DNA from: Pseudomonas sp. GD04091
GTDB lineage: Bacteria > Pseudomonadota > Gammaproteobacteria > Pseudomonadales > Pseudomonadaceae
Assembly (NCBI RefSeq): GCF_029836165.1
Contig: NZ_JAOEBG010000006.1
Span: 62,001 to 126,000 of the forward strand
DNA length: 64,000 nucleotides
Direction of reading: 5' to 3'
The notes under the pieces are model-generated. The model ran no database searches. It was not told the DNA's origin and was given only the letters and a program-made list of their open reading frames with translations. Below, one piece after another: positions 1-8,145 of the stretch. A program made the position numbers and the translations under genes. Within the stretch, counting starts at the first letter, position 1. Each line of letters begins with the position of its first letter.

Positions 1-1554
1 GGCCTGCTTGGCGTACGGGTGGATGCGCCCGTCGAAGTTGCGGTTGCCCGACAGCACGGCGGTGGCATAGAGGTCGCGGTCGATGATTTCCTGCTGGATC
101 ACCGGGTCCAGTGCGCCGGACATGCCGTTGCAGGTGGTGCAGGCGAAGGCGACGATGCCGAAGCCCAGTTGCTCCAGCTCCTGCTCCAGCCCCGCTTCTT
201 TCAGATACAGCTGCACAGCCTTGGAGCCCGGCGCCAGCGACGACTTGACCCACGGTTTGCGGGCAAGACCCAGCTGGTTGGCGTTGCGCGCCAGCAGGCC
301 CGCGGCAATCACGTTGCGCGGGTTGCTGGTGTTGGTGCAGCTGGTGATGGCGGCGATGATCACCGCGCCATCCGGCATCTGCCCCGGCACCTCCTCCCAC
401 TGCCCGGCGATGCCCTTGGCCGCCAGGTCGCTGGTGGCCACGCGCGCATGCGGATTGGACGGGCCGGCCATGTTGCGCACCACGCTCGACAGGTCGAAGC
501 TCAGGGTGCGCTCGTACTCGGCCTTGGCCAGGCTGTCGGCCCAAAGGCCGGCGACCTTGGCGTAGGTTTCCACCAGCTGCACCTGCTGCTCGTCGCGACC
601 GGTGAGCTTGAGGTAGTCGAGGGTCTGCTGGTCGATGGCGAACATCGCCGCGGTGGCACCGTATTCCGGGGCCATGTTGGAGATGGTGGCGCGGTCGCCC
701 AACGTCAGCGCGCTGGCACCGGCGCCGTGGAACTCCAGGTAGGCACCGACCACCTTCTGCTGGCGCAGGAACTCGGTGAGCGCCAGCACCAGGTCGGTGG
801 CCGTGATGTTCGGCGCCAGGCGGCCGGTCAGTTCGACGCCGACGATTTCCGGCAGACGCATCCACGAAGCGCGGCCAAGCATCACGTTCTCGGCCTCCAG
901 GCCGCCGACGCCGATGGCGATCACGCCCAGGGCATCGACGTGCGGGGTGTGGCTGTCGGTGCCGACGCAGGTGTCCGGGTAGGCCACGCCCCGGTCGTTG
1001 TGGATCACCGGCGACATCTTCTCCAGGTTGATCTGGTGCATGATGCCGTTGCCCGGCTGGATCACGTCGACGTTCTTGAACGCCTGCTTGGTCCAGTTGA
1101 TGAAGTGGAAGCGGTCTTCGTTGCGACGGTCCTCGATGGCGCGGTTCTTCTCGAACGCCTGCGGGTCGAAGCCGCCACATTCCACGGCCAGCGAGTGGTC
1201 GACGATCAGTTGCACCGGCACCACCGGGTTGACCTGGGCCGGGTCGCCGCCCTTGTCGGCGATGGCGTCGCGCAGGCCGGCGAGGTCGACCAGTGCAGTC
1301 TGGCCGAGGATGTCGTGGCAGACGACCCGGGCCGGGAACCATGGGAAGTCGAGGTCGCGCTTGCGCTCGATCAGCTGTTCGAGCGAGGCGTTGAGCGTGG
1401 CCGGGGCGCAACGGCGCACCAGGTTCTCGGCCAGCACGCGGGAGGTGTATGGCAGGCCGTCGTAGGCGCCGGGCTTGATCGCCTCGACCGCGGCACGGGC
1501 GTCGAAGTAGTCCAGGGCGGTGCCTGGCAGATTCTTGCGGAATGCGGTGTTCAT
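1..1554 (-). CDS. acnD: AcnD-type 2-methylcitrate dehydratase, N-terminal 518 residues (cut by window edge)
   Basis: Aconitase-family Fe/S hydro-lyase that dehydrates 2-methylcitrate to 2-methyl-aconitate in the methylcitrate cycle of propionate breakdown. Translated from ATG at 1554 it starts MNTAFRKNLPGTALDYF, as AcnD proteins do. Cluster-ligand motifs are visible: CTNTSNP near 321-341 and a CTTCNGMSG motif near 110-145. The reading frame is still open at base 1 (GNRNFDGRIHP), so about 350 C-terminal residues lie outside. It is last in the gntR-prpB-prpC-acnD run. AcnD rather than housekeeping AcnA is inferred from that context. AcnD normally works with PrpF, which is not in the window and would be expected just beyond the left edge. 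Confidence 0.93.
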   Translation of the reverse strand, partial: MNTAFRKNLPGTALDYFDARAAVEAIKPGAYDGLPYTSRVLAENLVRRCAPATLNASLEQLIERKRDLDFPWFPARVVCHDILGQTALVDLAGLRDAIADKGGDPAQVNPVVPVQLIVDHSLAVECGGFDPQAFEKNRAIEDRRNEDRFHFINWTKQAFKNVDVIQPGNGIMHQINLEKMSPVIHNDRGVAYPDTCVGTDSHTPHVDALGVIAIGVGGLEAENVMLGRASWMRLPEIVGVELTGRLAPNITATDLVLALTEFLRQQKVVGAYLEFHGAGASALTLGDRATISNMAPEYGATAAMFAIDQQTLDYLKLTGRDEQQVQLVETYAKVAGLWADSLAKAEYERTLSFDLSSVVRNMAGPSNPHARVATSDLAAKGIAGQWEEVPGQMPDGAVIIAAITSCTNTSNPRNVIAAGLLARNANQLGLARKPWVKSSLAPGSKAVQLYLKEAGLEQELEQLGFGIVAFACTTCNGMSGALDPVIQQEIIDRDLYATAVLSGNRNFDGRIHPYAKQA

Positions 1555-1601
1555 ATCGTTATCAGGCTCGGTCACGGTATTCAGTAAGCAGGTCTGGCCT
1601 T

Positions 1602-1702
1602 GGGGGGCGCTACGCGCCCCTTTCGCGACACAAGGCCGCTCCTACAGGGACTGCGCCGCACCTGTGGGAGCGGCCTTGTGTCGCTGGGGCTGCGCAGCAG
1701 CC
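1602..1702. repeat. Paired REP-type palindromes between prpC and acnD
   Basis: Two inverted copies of the REP core CTGTRGGAGCGGCCTTGTG (CACAAGGCCGCTCCTACAG at about 1629-1647 and CTGTGGGAGCGGCCTTGTG at 1662-1680), each flanked by a short GGGGCGC or GGCTGCGCAGCAGCC palindrome. The same element recurs at 7923, 10443 and 43346. It lies inside the prp operon and may stabilise or attenuate the transcript; that role is inferred. Confidence 0.85.
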
Positions 1703-1717
1703 ACAGCGATCTATCAC

Positions 1718-2845
1718 TCAACGCTGCTCGATCGGCACGAACTGGCGCTGCTCGACGCCGACATACTCGGCGCTCGGGCGGATGATGCGGTTGTTGGCGC
1801 GCTGCTCGAACACGTGCGCGGCCCAGCCGGTCAGGCGCGAGCAGACGAAGATCGGCGTGAACAGCTTGGTCGGGATGCCCATGAAGTGATACGCCGAGGC
1901 ATGGTAGAAGTCGGCGTTGGGGAACAGGCGCTTCTGCTCCCACATGGTCTTGTCGATGGCTTCGGAGACCGGGTACAGCACCTTGTCGCCCACTTCGTCG
2001 GCGAGTTGCTTGGACCAGCCCTTGATCACCTCGTTGCGCGGGTCGGACTCTTTGTAGATGGCGTGGCCAAAGCCCATGATCTTGTCCTTGCGCTCGAGCA
2101 TGCGCAGCAGCTCGGCGGTGGCTTCCTGCGGGCTCTGGAAGCGCTCGATCAGCTCCATGGCCGCCTCGTTGGCGCCACCGTGCAGCGGGCCGCGCAGCGA
2201 GCCGATGGCGGCGGTGACGCAGGAGTACAGGTCGGACAGGGTCGAGGCGCAGACCCGGGCGGTGAAGGTCGAGGCGTTGAATTCGTGCTCGGCGTAGAGG
2301 ATCAGCGAGACGTTCATCACCTTGACGTGCAGGTCGCTCGGCTTCTTGCCGTGCAGCAAGTGCAGGAAGTGACCGCCAATGGTCTCTTCGTCGCTGCTGC
2401 AGTCGATGCGCACACCGTGGTGGGTGAAGCGATACCAGTAGCACATCACCGCCGGGAACAGCGCCAGCAGGCGGTCGGTCTTGTCGCGCTGGGCATCGAA
2501 GGTCAGCTCAGGCTCCAGGGTGCCGAGCACCGAGCAGCCGGTGCGCATCACGTCCATCGGGTGGGCGTCGCGCGGGATGCGCTCGAGCACTTCCTTCAGG
2601 GCTTGCGGCAGGTCGCGCAACCCCTTGAGCTTGCGCTTGTAGTCGGCAAGCTCCGCCTTGCTCGGCAGCTCGCCGTACAGCAGCAGGTAGGCGATCTCCT
2701 CGAACTCGGCGCCGGCGGCCAGGTCGCGCACGTCATAGCCGCGGTAGGTCAGGCCGGCGCCGGCCTGGCCGACGGTCGACAGCGCGGTCTGGCCGGCCAC
2801 CTGGCCACGCAGGCCCGCGCCACTGAGTACTTTTGCTTCGGCCAT
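1718..2845 (-). CDS. prpC: 2-methylcitrate synthase
   Basis: Condenses propionyl-CoA with oxaloacetate to 2-methylcitrate and CoA, the entry step of the methylcitrate cycle in the cytoplasm. The 375 residues match the usual PrpC length. Citrate-synthase landmarks are present: the catalytic histidines in RGPLHGGANEA and MGFGHAIYKESDPRN, and the aspartate in NADFYHASAYHFMGIP. The start at 2845 follows an AAGGAGAAACACC-type ribosome site. It lies between prpB (111 bp upstream) and acnD (163 bp downstream), so context separates it from the housekeeping citrate synthase GltA. Expression probably follows the GntR regulator at the head of the operon. Confidence 0.96.
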   Translation of the reverse strand: MAEAKVLSGAGLRGQVAGQTALSTVGQAGAGLTYRGYDVRDLAAGAEFEEIAYLLLYGELPSKAELADYKRKLKGLRDLPQALKEVLERIPRDAHPMDVMRTGCSVLGTLEPELTFDAQRDKTDRLLALFPAVMCYWYRFTHHGVRIDCSSDEETIGGHFLHLLHGKKPSDLHVKVMNVSLILYAEHEFNASTFTARVCASTLSDLYSCVTAAIGSLRGPLHGGANEAAMELIERFQSPQEATAELLRMLERKDKIMGFGHAIYKESDPRNEVIKGWSKQLADEVGDKVLYPVSEAIDKTMWEQKRLFPNADFYHASAYHFMGIPTKLFTPIFVCSRLTGWAAHVFEQRANNRIIRPSAEYVGVEQRQFVPIEQR

Positions 2846-2908
2846 GGTGTTTCTCCTTTCTTGAATTTGTTATCGAAGTCTTGTCTGGCTAATCGTATGC
2901 ACCCGCAC

Positions 2909-2942
2909 CGGCCCTTTCGCGGGCAAGCCCGCGAAAGGGCCG
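2909..2942. repeat. Perfect 16-bp inverted repeat with 2-nt loop in the prpB-prpC gap
   Basis: CGGCCCTTTCGCGGGC, then AA, then its exact reverse complement. It has no T-run, so it is not a classic intrinsic terminator on either strand. The core TTCGCGGGCAAGCCCGC is the same as the head of the REP elements at 9504 and 61995, so it is probably a REP derivative that forms a very stable hairpin in the operon mRNA. Confidence 0.9.
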
Positions 2943-2956
2943 ACACAGGCCTTCAC

Positions 2957-3847
2957 TTATCCTTTTTTCTGCGCGAACAACGCATCGAGGCTCTGCTCGA
3001 AGGCGTGGTAGCCGATGGCATCGTAGAGCTCCATGCGGGTCTGCATGGTGTCGATCACATGCTTCTGCGTGCCGTCGCGGCGCAGTGCGGCATAGACATT
3101 CTCGGCGGCCTTGTTCATGGCCCGGAACGCCGACAGCGGATACAGCACCAGCGACACGTCGACCGAGGCCAGTTCCTCGGTGGTGTACAGCGGCGTGGCG
3201 CCGAACTCGGTGATGTTGGCCAGGATCGGCGCCTTCACCCGGTCGGCGAAGGTCTTGTACATCTGCAATTCGGTGATGGCTTCCGGGAAGATCATGTCGG
3301 CACCGGCCTCGATGCACGCGGCGGCGCGGTCCAGCGCCGCGTTGAGGCCTTCCACCGCCAGGGCGTCGGTACGCGCCATGATCACGAAGCTGTCGTCGCT
3401 GCGGGCGTCCACCGCGGCCTTGATGCGATCGACCATCTCCTGCTGCGAGACGATCTCCTTGTTCGGGCGATGGCCGCAGCGCTTGGCGCCGACCTGGTCC
3501 TCGATGTGGATGGCGGCGGCACCGAACTTGCTCATCGACTTGACGGTGCGCGCCACGTTGAACGCCGAGGCGCCGAAGCCGGTGTCGACATCCACCAGCA
3601 GCGGCAGGTCGCACACGTCGGTGATCCGGCGCACGTCGGTGAGCACATCGTCCAGGCCACTGATGCCGAGGTCCGGCAGGCCCAGGGAGCCGGCGGCGAC
3701 ACCGCCACCGGACAGGTAGATGGCCTTGAACCCGGCACGCTTGGCCAGCAGGGCGTGATTGGCGTTGATGGTCCCGACCACCTGCAGCGGGTGTTCGGCG
3801 GCGACCGCGTCACGGAAACGCTGGCCGGGCGTGCTCTTCACTGTCAT
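2957..3847 (-). CDS. prpB: 2-methylisocitrate lyase
   Basis: Cleaves 2-methylisocitrate to pyruvate and succinate, the last step of the methylcitrate cycle. Its 296 residues are the normal PrpB length. The lyase-family signature [13 protein letters not shown] carries the catalytic cysteine, and the substrate and Mg2+ region VDVDTGFG is intact. The ATG at 3847 overlaps the stop of the upstream GntR gene by four bases (ATGA), so the two are probably translationally coupled. An isocitrate lyase identity is less likely because of its length and its prp neighbours. Confidence 0.96.
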   Translation of the reverse strand: MTVKSTPGQRFRDAVAAEHPLQVVGTINANHALLAKRAGFKAIYLSGGGVAAGSLGLPDLGISGLDDVLTDVRRITDVCDLPLLVDVDTGFGASAFNVARTVKSMSKFGAAAIHIEDQVGAKRCGHRPNKEIVSQQEMVDRIKAAVDARSDDSFVIMARTDALAVEGLNAALDRAAACIEAGADMIFPEAITELQMYKTFADRVKAPILANITEFGATPLYTTEELASVDVSLVLYPLSAFRAMNKAAENVYAALRRDGTQKHVIDTMQTRMELYDAIGYHAFEQSLDALFAQKKG

Positions 3848-4560
3848 GACTCACCTCGTGGGCTATTGTTGTCGGCACCTTGGTAATGGCGCTCGATATT
3901 GCGTTTGGATGCGCCGATGTGGCGGCGCATCAGGAGTTCTGCGAGTTCACCGTCGCGGGCTTCGATGGCGTCGAGGATGCGGTGGTGCTCGGCGAAGGCC
4001 TGGCGCGGGCGATTGGGTGTGCTGGAGAACTGGATGCGGTACATCCGCACCAGCTGGTAGAGCTCGCCGCAGAGCATCTTGTAGAGGGTCTGGTTGCCGC
4101 TGCCCTGAATGATCCGGTAATGGAAGTCGTAGTCGCCTTCCTGCTGGTAATAGCCCTGCCCGGCCTGGAACGCGGCATCGCGCTCATGGGTATCGAGCAC
4201 GTGGCGCAGCTCGTCGATGGCCGCCTGGCTCATGCGCTCGGCGGCCAGCCGGCAGGCCATGCCTTCGAGGGACTCGCGAATTTCGTACAGCTCGATCAGC
4301 TCGGCGTGGCTGAGCGACACCACCCGGGCGCCGACATGCGGCACGCGTACCAACAGGCGCTGGCCTTCGAGGCGGTGGATCGCCTCACGCAACGGACCAC
4401 GGCTGATGCCGTAGGTGCGCGCCAGCTCGGGCTCGGAAATCTTGCTGCCGGGAGCGATCTCACCCTTGACGATGGCGGCCTGGATGCAGCGGAAGACGTG
4501 CTCCGAGAGGGTCTCGGTCTCGTCTTGGGGGAGCAGCGCGGCCGGGGCTGTGTCCAGCAT
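3844..4560 (-). CDS. GntR-family (FCD) regulator of the methylcitrate operon
   Basis: Winged-helix GntR regulator with an FCD ligand domain, 238 residues. The N-terminal DNA-binding domain (residues about 18-85) contains [20 protein letters not shown], and the all-helical FCD domain follows, with [17 protein letters not shown]. The frame is open to a GTG at 4572, but the ATG at 4560 is preferred: AAAAGG lies 11 nt before it, whereas the GTG has no spacing from that site. A TTGTCGACA motif sits between the two candidates. As first gene of the operon it is probably autoregulated and responds to a methylcitrate-cycle intermediate; this is inferred from location. Confidence 0.9.
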   Translation of the reverse strand: MLDTAPAALLPQDETETLSEHVFRCIQAAIVKGEIAPGSKISEPELARTYGISRGPLREAIHRLEGQRLLVRVPHVGARVVSLSHAELIELYEIRESLEGMACRLAAERMSQAAIDELRHVLDTHERDAAFQAGQGYYQQEGDYDFHYRIIQGSGNQTLYKMLCGELYQLVRMYRIQFSSTPNRPRQAFAEHHRILDAIEARDGELAELLMRRHIGASKRNIERHYQGADNNSPRGES

Positions 4561-4562
4561 GA

Positions 4563-4571
4563 TTGTCGACA
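4563..4571. promoter_or_regulatory. Candidate GntR operator (TTGTCGACA)
   Basis: Half-degenerate copy of the palindrome at 4635, placed just before the preferred ATG of the GntR gene, where a bound repressor would sit downstream of the predicted promoter. Confidence 0.45.
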
Positions 4572-4592
4572 CCTTTTAAATCAATGACGGCA

Positions 4593-4621
4593 AAACTAGC
4601 CAAATGGAGCAAAGGAGTCAA
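4593..4621 (-). promoter_or_regulatory. Predicted sigma-70 promoter of the gntR-prpB-prpC-acnD operon
   Basis: On the minus strand, TTGACT (4621-4616) and TAGTTT (4598-4593) are separated by exactly 17 bp. The next gene start is 33 bp downstream of the -10 hexamer. The GTCGAC palindrome at 4635 lies just upstream of the -35 hexamer and another is downstream. Confidence 0.5.
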
Positions 4622-4634
4622 AGACAAAAAGAAC

Positions 4635-4646
4635 ATTGTCGACAAT
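4635..4646. promoter_or_regulatory. Palindromic operator candidate ATTGTCGACAAT
   Basis: Perfect 12-bp palindrome immediately upstream of the predicted -35 box of the prp operon. GntR/FCD regulators bind short dyads of this kind. Related GTCGAC-centred sites occur at 4563 and 4774. Confidence 0.6.
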
Positions 4647-4773
4647 CGTCTAATAACGAACTTACCCAGGCTTGCCGCGGTCAGATCGCGGGCGCGCTGG
4701 CGTCAACACATCGGCGTGATAGAATGCCGCGCTCCTTCGGGAGCATGGATCGTGTGTCTGTCATCATTTCATG

Positions 4774-4783
4774 CTGTCGACAG
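4774..4783. promoter_or_regulatory. Third GTCGAC-centred palindrome (CTGTCGACAG)
   Basis: Perfect 10-bp palindrome 62 bp before the start of the divergent retropepsin-like gene. Whether the prp regulator also binds here is unknown. Confidence 0.35.
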
Positions 4784-4845
4784 ATCAATGAGGACGCTTG
4801 GCCAGTCGCCTTGCCCTGAACTTCGCACCGCAACGCGCCAGGACT

Positions 4846-5382
4846 ATGAGACTCATACCCGCTTCACTGCTGCTCTGCCTGACCCTGCTGCCGGCCCTTG
4901 CCCCGGCGGCGGAAAAGACCGTGTACGGTCTGAACGAATATGCCCGCCTGGGCGACCTTGACCTGGAAGTGGCCGCCAAGCTCGACACCGGCGCCAAGAC
5001 CGCCTCGCTCAGCGCCCGCGACATCAAGCGCTTCAAGCGCAACGGCGAGAGCTGGGTGCGCTTCTACCTGGCCATCGACGCCGCGCACAAACATCCCATC
5101 GAACGCCCCCTGGCCCGCGTCAGCAAGATCAAGCGCCGCGCCGGGGACTATGATGTCGAATCCGGCAAGGCCTACACGGCCCGCCCGGTCATCGAACTCG
5201 AGATCTGCATGGGCCAGACGCAACGCACCATCGAGGTCAACCTCACCGACCGCAGCGCGTTCCAGTTCCCGCTGCTGATTGGTTCCGAGGCCCTCAAGCA
5301 CTTCGGTGCGCTGGTCGACCCAAGCCTTAAATACGCGGCCGGCAAACCTGCCTGTGCCACCGACGCTCCCAAAGCAGAGTAA
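4846..5382 (+). CDS. Secreted retropepsin-like aspartic peptidase (zinc-protease/RimK-cluster family)
   Basis: A 178-residue protein. Residues 1-22 form a signal peptide (MRLIPASLLLCLTLLPALAP), which is why ATG 4846 is chosen over the upstream in-frame start at 4798. The mature part is one retropepsin-like domain with the catalytic triad of residues DTG at 47-49 (KLDTGAKTASLSA). The family is often labelled 'ATP-dependent zinc protease', a name the sequence does not support. Proteins with a single DTG lobe must dimerise to form an active site. The next two genes follow at 5 bp and with 1 bp overlap, so all three are one operon. The substrate is unknown; a periplasmic peptide made or exported by the downstream proteins is an inference. 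Confidence 0.85.
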   Translation: MRLIPASLLLCLTLLPALAPAAEKTVYGLNEYARLGDLDLEVAAKLDTGAKTASLSARDIKRFKRNGESWVRFYLAIDAAHKHPIERPLARVSKIKRRAGDYDVESGKAYTARPVIELEICMGQTQRTIEVNLTDRSAFQFPLLIGSEALKHFGALVDPSLKYAAGKPACATDAPKAE

Positions 5383-5387
5383 TTCCG

Positions 5388-6923
5388 ATGCGCTCTCTTA
5401 CCCTTCACCTGAAAGTCCTGATCACCGTCCTGGTGTTGCTGGGCGTCGCGATCACGGCCTACCAGATCTTCGCCCTCGGCATCCCGGTGACCGAGGACGA
5501 GACCGACGACCTGTGGAACATCGATGCCAAGGTCGAGTTCGTCGCCAGCGCCAAGGACCCGGTCAAGGTGCAGATGTTCGTGCCACCGCTGAACCGCGAC
5601 TACGTGAGCCTCAACGAGAGTTTCATCTCCAACAACTATGGGGTGAGCGTCAACCGCGCCGACGGCAACCGCAAGGTGACCTGGTCGGCCCGTCGCGCCA
5701 GCGGCAACCAGACCCTCTACTACCGCCTGGTGCTGACCAAGCGCTACAGCACCGAGAAGGCCAAGATCAAGGGCCCGACCTTCCGCGACAGCCTGGCCGT
5801 CGAAGGCCCGGAGAAGATTGCCGCCGAAGCGCTGATGGCGCCGATCCGCCAGCACTCGGCCGACGTCGAGACCTTCGTCAGCGAGACCATCAAGCGGGTC
5901 AACAACCTCAATGACGACAACGTCAAGCTGCTGCTGGCCGGCGACACCTCGCCGATGAAGAAAGCCCAGGTGATCGACCTGCTGCTGTCCATCGCCCACG
6001 TGCCGCTGGAAAAGGTCCATACCATCCGCCTGGTGGCCGATACCCCGCAGACGCCCGAACTGTGGCTGCGCAGCTTCAACGGCAACGACTGGCTGTACTT
6101 CAACCCGGACACCGGCGAGCAAGGCCTGCCCAGCGACCGCCTGCTGTGGTGGACCGGTGACGAGAACCTGATCAGCGTCGATGGTGGCAAGAAAGCCAAC
6201 GTCACCTTCAGCATGAACAACAGCGAGATGAATGCCATCCGCCTGGCCAAGCTGACCGACGAGAACACCGACGCCGACTTCCTCGAGTACTCGCTGTACG
6301 GCCTGCCGCTGCAGACCCAGCAGACCTTCATGATCATGGTGATGATCCCGATCGGCGTGCTGGTGATCCTGGTGCTGCGCAACCTGGTCGGCATCCAGAC
6401 CCTGGGTACGTTCACCCCGGTGCTGATCGCCCTGGCCTTCCGTGAGACCCAGCTGGGCTTCGGCATCATCCTGTTCACCGTGATCACCGCCCTTGGCCTG
6501 TCGCTACGCTCGTACCTGGAACACCTGAAGCTGCAGATGCTGCCGCGTCTGTCGGTGGTGCTGACCTTCGTGGTGGTACTGATCGCCGCCATCAGCCTGT
6601 TCAGCCACAAGCTGGGCCTGGAGCGCGGGCTGTCGGTGGCGCTGTTCCCGATGGTGATCCTGACCATGACCATCGAACGCCTGTCGATCACCTGGGAGGA
6701 GCGCGGCGGCGGCCATGCCATGAAGGTGGCCATCGGCACCCTGTTCGCCGCGTCCATCGCGCACTTGCTGATGACCGTGCCGGAAGCGGTGTACTTCGTC
6801 TTCACCTTCCCGGCGGTGCTGCTGATCCTGGTGGGCTTCATGCTGGCGATGGGTCGCTACCGCGGCTACCGCCTGACCGAGCTCGTGCGTTTCAAGGCAT
6901 TCCTGAAGAAGGCTGACGCCTGA
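5388..6923 (+). CDS. Inactive transglutaminase-like membrane protein (7TM family)
   Basis: A 511-residue protein. It has an N-terminal membrane anchor (residues about 7-30), a roughly 280-residue extracytoplasmic part with a transglutaminase-like fold region (about 165-270), and a C-terminal bundle of hydrophobic segments from about residue 308 on, including MIMVMIPIGVLVILVLR and TPVLIALAF. No Cys-His-Asp transglutaminase triad can be recognised, which agrees with the family being called inactive. It starts 5 bp after the retropepsin-like gene and its stop overlaps the start of the ATP-grasp gene (TGATG). It probably binds or moves the peptide-like product of the ligase across the inner membrane; this is inference. 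Confidence 0.82.
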   Translation: MRSLTLHLKVLITVLVLLGVAITAYQIFALGIPVTEDETDDLWNIDAKVEFVASAKDPVKVQMFVPPLNRDYVSLNESFISNNYGVSVNRADGNRKVTWSARRASGNQTLYYRLVLTKRYSTEKAKIKGPTFRDSLAVEGPEKIAAEALMAPIRQHSADVETFVSETIKRVNNLNDDNVKLLLAGDTSPMKKAQVIDLLLSIAHVPLEKVHTIRLVADTPQTPELWLRSFNGNDWLYFNPDTGEQGLPSDRLLWWTGDENLISVDGGKKANVTFSMNNSEMNAIRLAKLTDENTDADFLEYSLYGLPLQTQQTFMIMVMIPIGVLVILVLRNLVGIQTLGTFTPVLIALAFRETQLGFGIILFTVITALGLSLRSYLEHLKLQMLPRLSVVLTFVVVLIAAISLFSHKLGLERGLSVALFPMVILTMTIERLSITWEERGGGHAMKVAIGTLFAASIAHLLMTVPEAVYFVFTFPAVLLILVGFMLAMGRYRGYRLTELVRFKAFLKKADA

Positions 6924-7903
6924 TGTTCGGACTGATCAAGACATGGAAAGCCCTGGAGGCCCGGGGCATCATGGGTATCAACCGGCGCAACGCGGACTAC
7001 GTGTTGAAGTACAACAAGCGCCACCTGTACCCGATCGTCGACGACAAGATCATCACCAAGGAGCGCGCGCTGGCCGCCGGCATCCATGTGCCGGAGATGT
7101 ACGGCATCATCGAGACCGAGAAGCAGATCGAGAAGCTCGACGAGATCATCGGCGGGCGCAACGACTTCGTCATCAAGCCGGCCCAGGGCGCCGGCGGTGA
7201 CGGCATCCTGGTGATCGCCGACCGCTTCGAGGACCGCTACCGCACGGTTTCGGGCAAGATCATCAGCCATGAGGAGATCGAGCACCAGATCTCCAGCATC
7301 CTCACCGGCCTGTACTCGCTGGGCGGGCACCGCGACCGCGCGCTGATCGAGTACCGGGTGACCCCGGACCAGATCTTCAAGAGCATCAGCTACGAGGGCG
7401 TGCCGGATATCCGCATCATCGTGCTGATGGGCTACCCGGTGATGGCCATGCTGCGCCTGCCGACTCGCCAGTCCGGTGGCAAGGCCAACCTGCACCAGGG
7501 CGCCATCGGCGTGGGCGTGGACCTGGCCACCGGCCTGACCCTGCGCGGCACCTGGCTGAACAAGATCATCAGCAAGCACCCGGACACCACCAACGCGGTG
7601 GACGGCGTGCAGTTGCCGAACTGGGACGGTTTCATGAAGCTCGCCGCCAGCTGTTACGAGCTGTGCGGCCTGGGTTACATCGGCGTGGACATGGTCCTGG
7701 ACCAGGACAAGGGTCCGCTGATTCTCGAGCTCAACGCTCGTCCCGGCCTGAACATCCAGATCGCCAACGACTGCGGGCTGACCCAGCGCACCCATGCCAT
7801 CGAGGCGCACCTGGAAATGTTGGCGAAGGAAGGTCGCAGCGAAGATGCCGAGCAGCGCGTGAAGGTCTCCCAAGGCCTGTTCGGGCACGTCAATCCCCTG
7901 TAG
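6923..7903 (+). CDS. Alpha-L-glutamate ligase-like protein (RimK-type ATP-grasp)
   Basis: A 326-residue cytoplasmic ATP-grasp enzyme that should join an amino acid, probably glutamate-like, to a carboxylate acceptor using ATP. The nucleotide-binding stretch DFVIKPAQGAGGDGILVI is at about residues 74-91, and the metal-binding C-terminal motif ILELNARPGLNIQIAN is at about 268-283. The start overlaps the preceding stop by one base, showing translational coupling. The acceptor is unknown. The companion retropepsin-like and transglutaminase-like genes point to a secreted or periplasmic oligopeptide rather than to ribosomal S6 modification by true RimK. Confidence 0.85.
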   Translation: MFGLIKTWKALEARGIMGINRRNADYVLKYNKRHLYPIVDDKIITKERALAAGIHVPEMYGIIETEKQIEKLDEIIGGRNDFVIKPAQGAGGDGILVIADRFEDRYRTVSGKIISHEEIEHQISSILTGLYSLGGHRDRALIEYRVTPDQIFKSISYEGVPDIRIIVLMGYPVMAMLRLPTRQSGGKANLHQGAIGVGVDLATGLTLRGTWLNKIISKHPDTTNAVDGVQLPNWDGFMKLAASCYELCGLGYIGVDMVLDQDKGPLILELNARPGLNIQIANDCGLTQRTHAIEAHLEMLAKEGRSEDAEQRVKVSQGLFGHVNPL

Positions 7904-7922
7904 CCACCTCGGCCCCGCTTCA

Positions 7923-8041
7923 CTGTAGGAGCGGCCTTGTGTCGCGAAAGGGCCGCAAAGCGGCCCCAGCAAACTCTGCATCAACGCTGAAATCCTGGGG
8001 CTGCCTGGCAGCCCTTTCGCGACACAAGGCCGCTCCTACAG
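7923..8041. repeat. Inverted REP pair (30-bp perfect arms)
   Basis: Arms 7923-7952 and 8012-8041 are exact reverse complements over 30 bases (core GGAGCGGCCTTGTGTCGCG). Each arm is followed by a small inner palindrome (GGCCGCAAAGCGGCC and GGGGCTGCCTGGCAGCCC). It follows the ATP-grasp gene and precedes pabB, and may act as a transcript end for the upstream operon. The rest of the 7904-8145 gap holds the presumed pabB promoter, which I could not pinpoint. Confidence 0.92.
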
Positions 8042-8145
8042 GGGAATGTGCAAATCTGGATGGTGAATGTCGTTGCCAGCGCTAGGCGCATTTCCTGCGC
8101 AGGTCTACAATCGCCTCCCTCGCCTGTTCATCGCCGTCCATCCTG

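Noticed and set aside
19..1587. Open plus-strand frame of 522 codons over acnD
   Set aside because: It is antisense to a clearly recognisable aconitase frame with Fe/S motifs. Its composition (runs of H, G, V, D) is that of a mirrored high-GC gene.
4846..5382. 'ATP-dependent zinc protease' function
   Set aside because: This label is common for the family, but no zinc-binding HExxH or ATP-binding motif is present. The visible active-site motif is DTG of aspartic peptidases.
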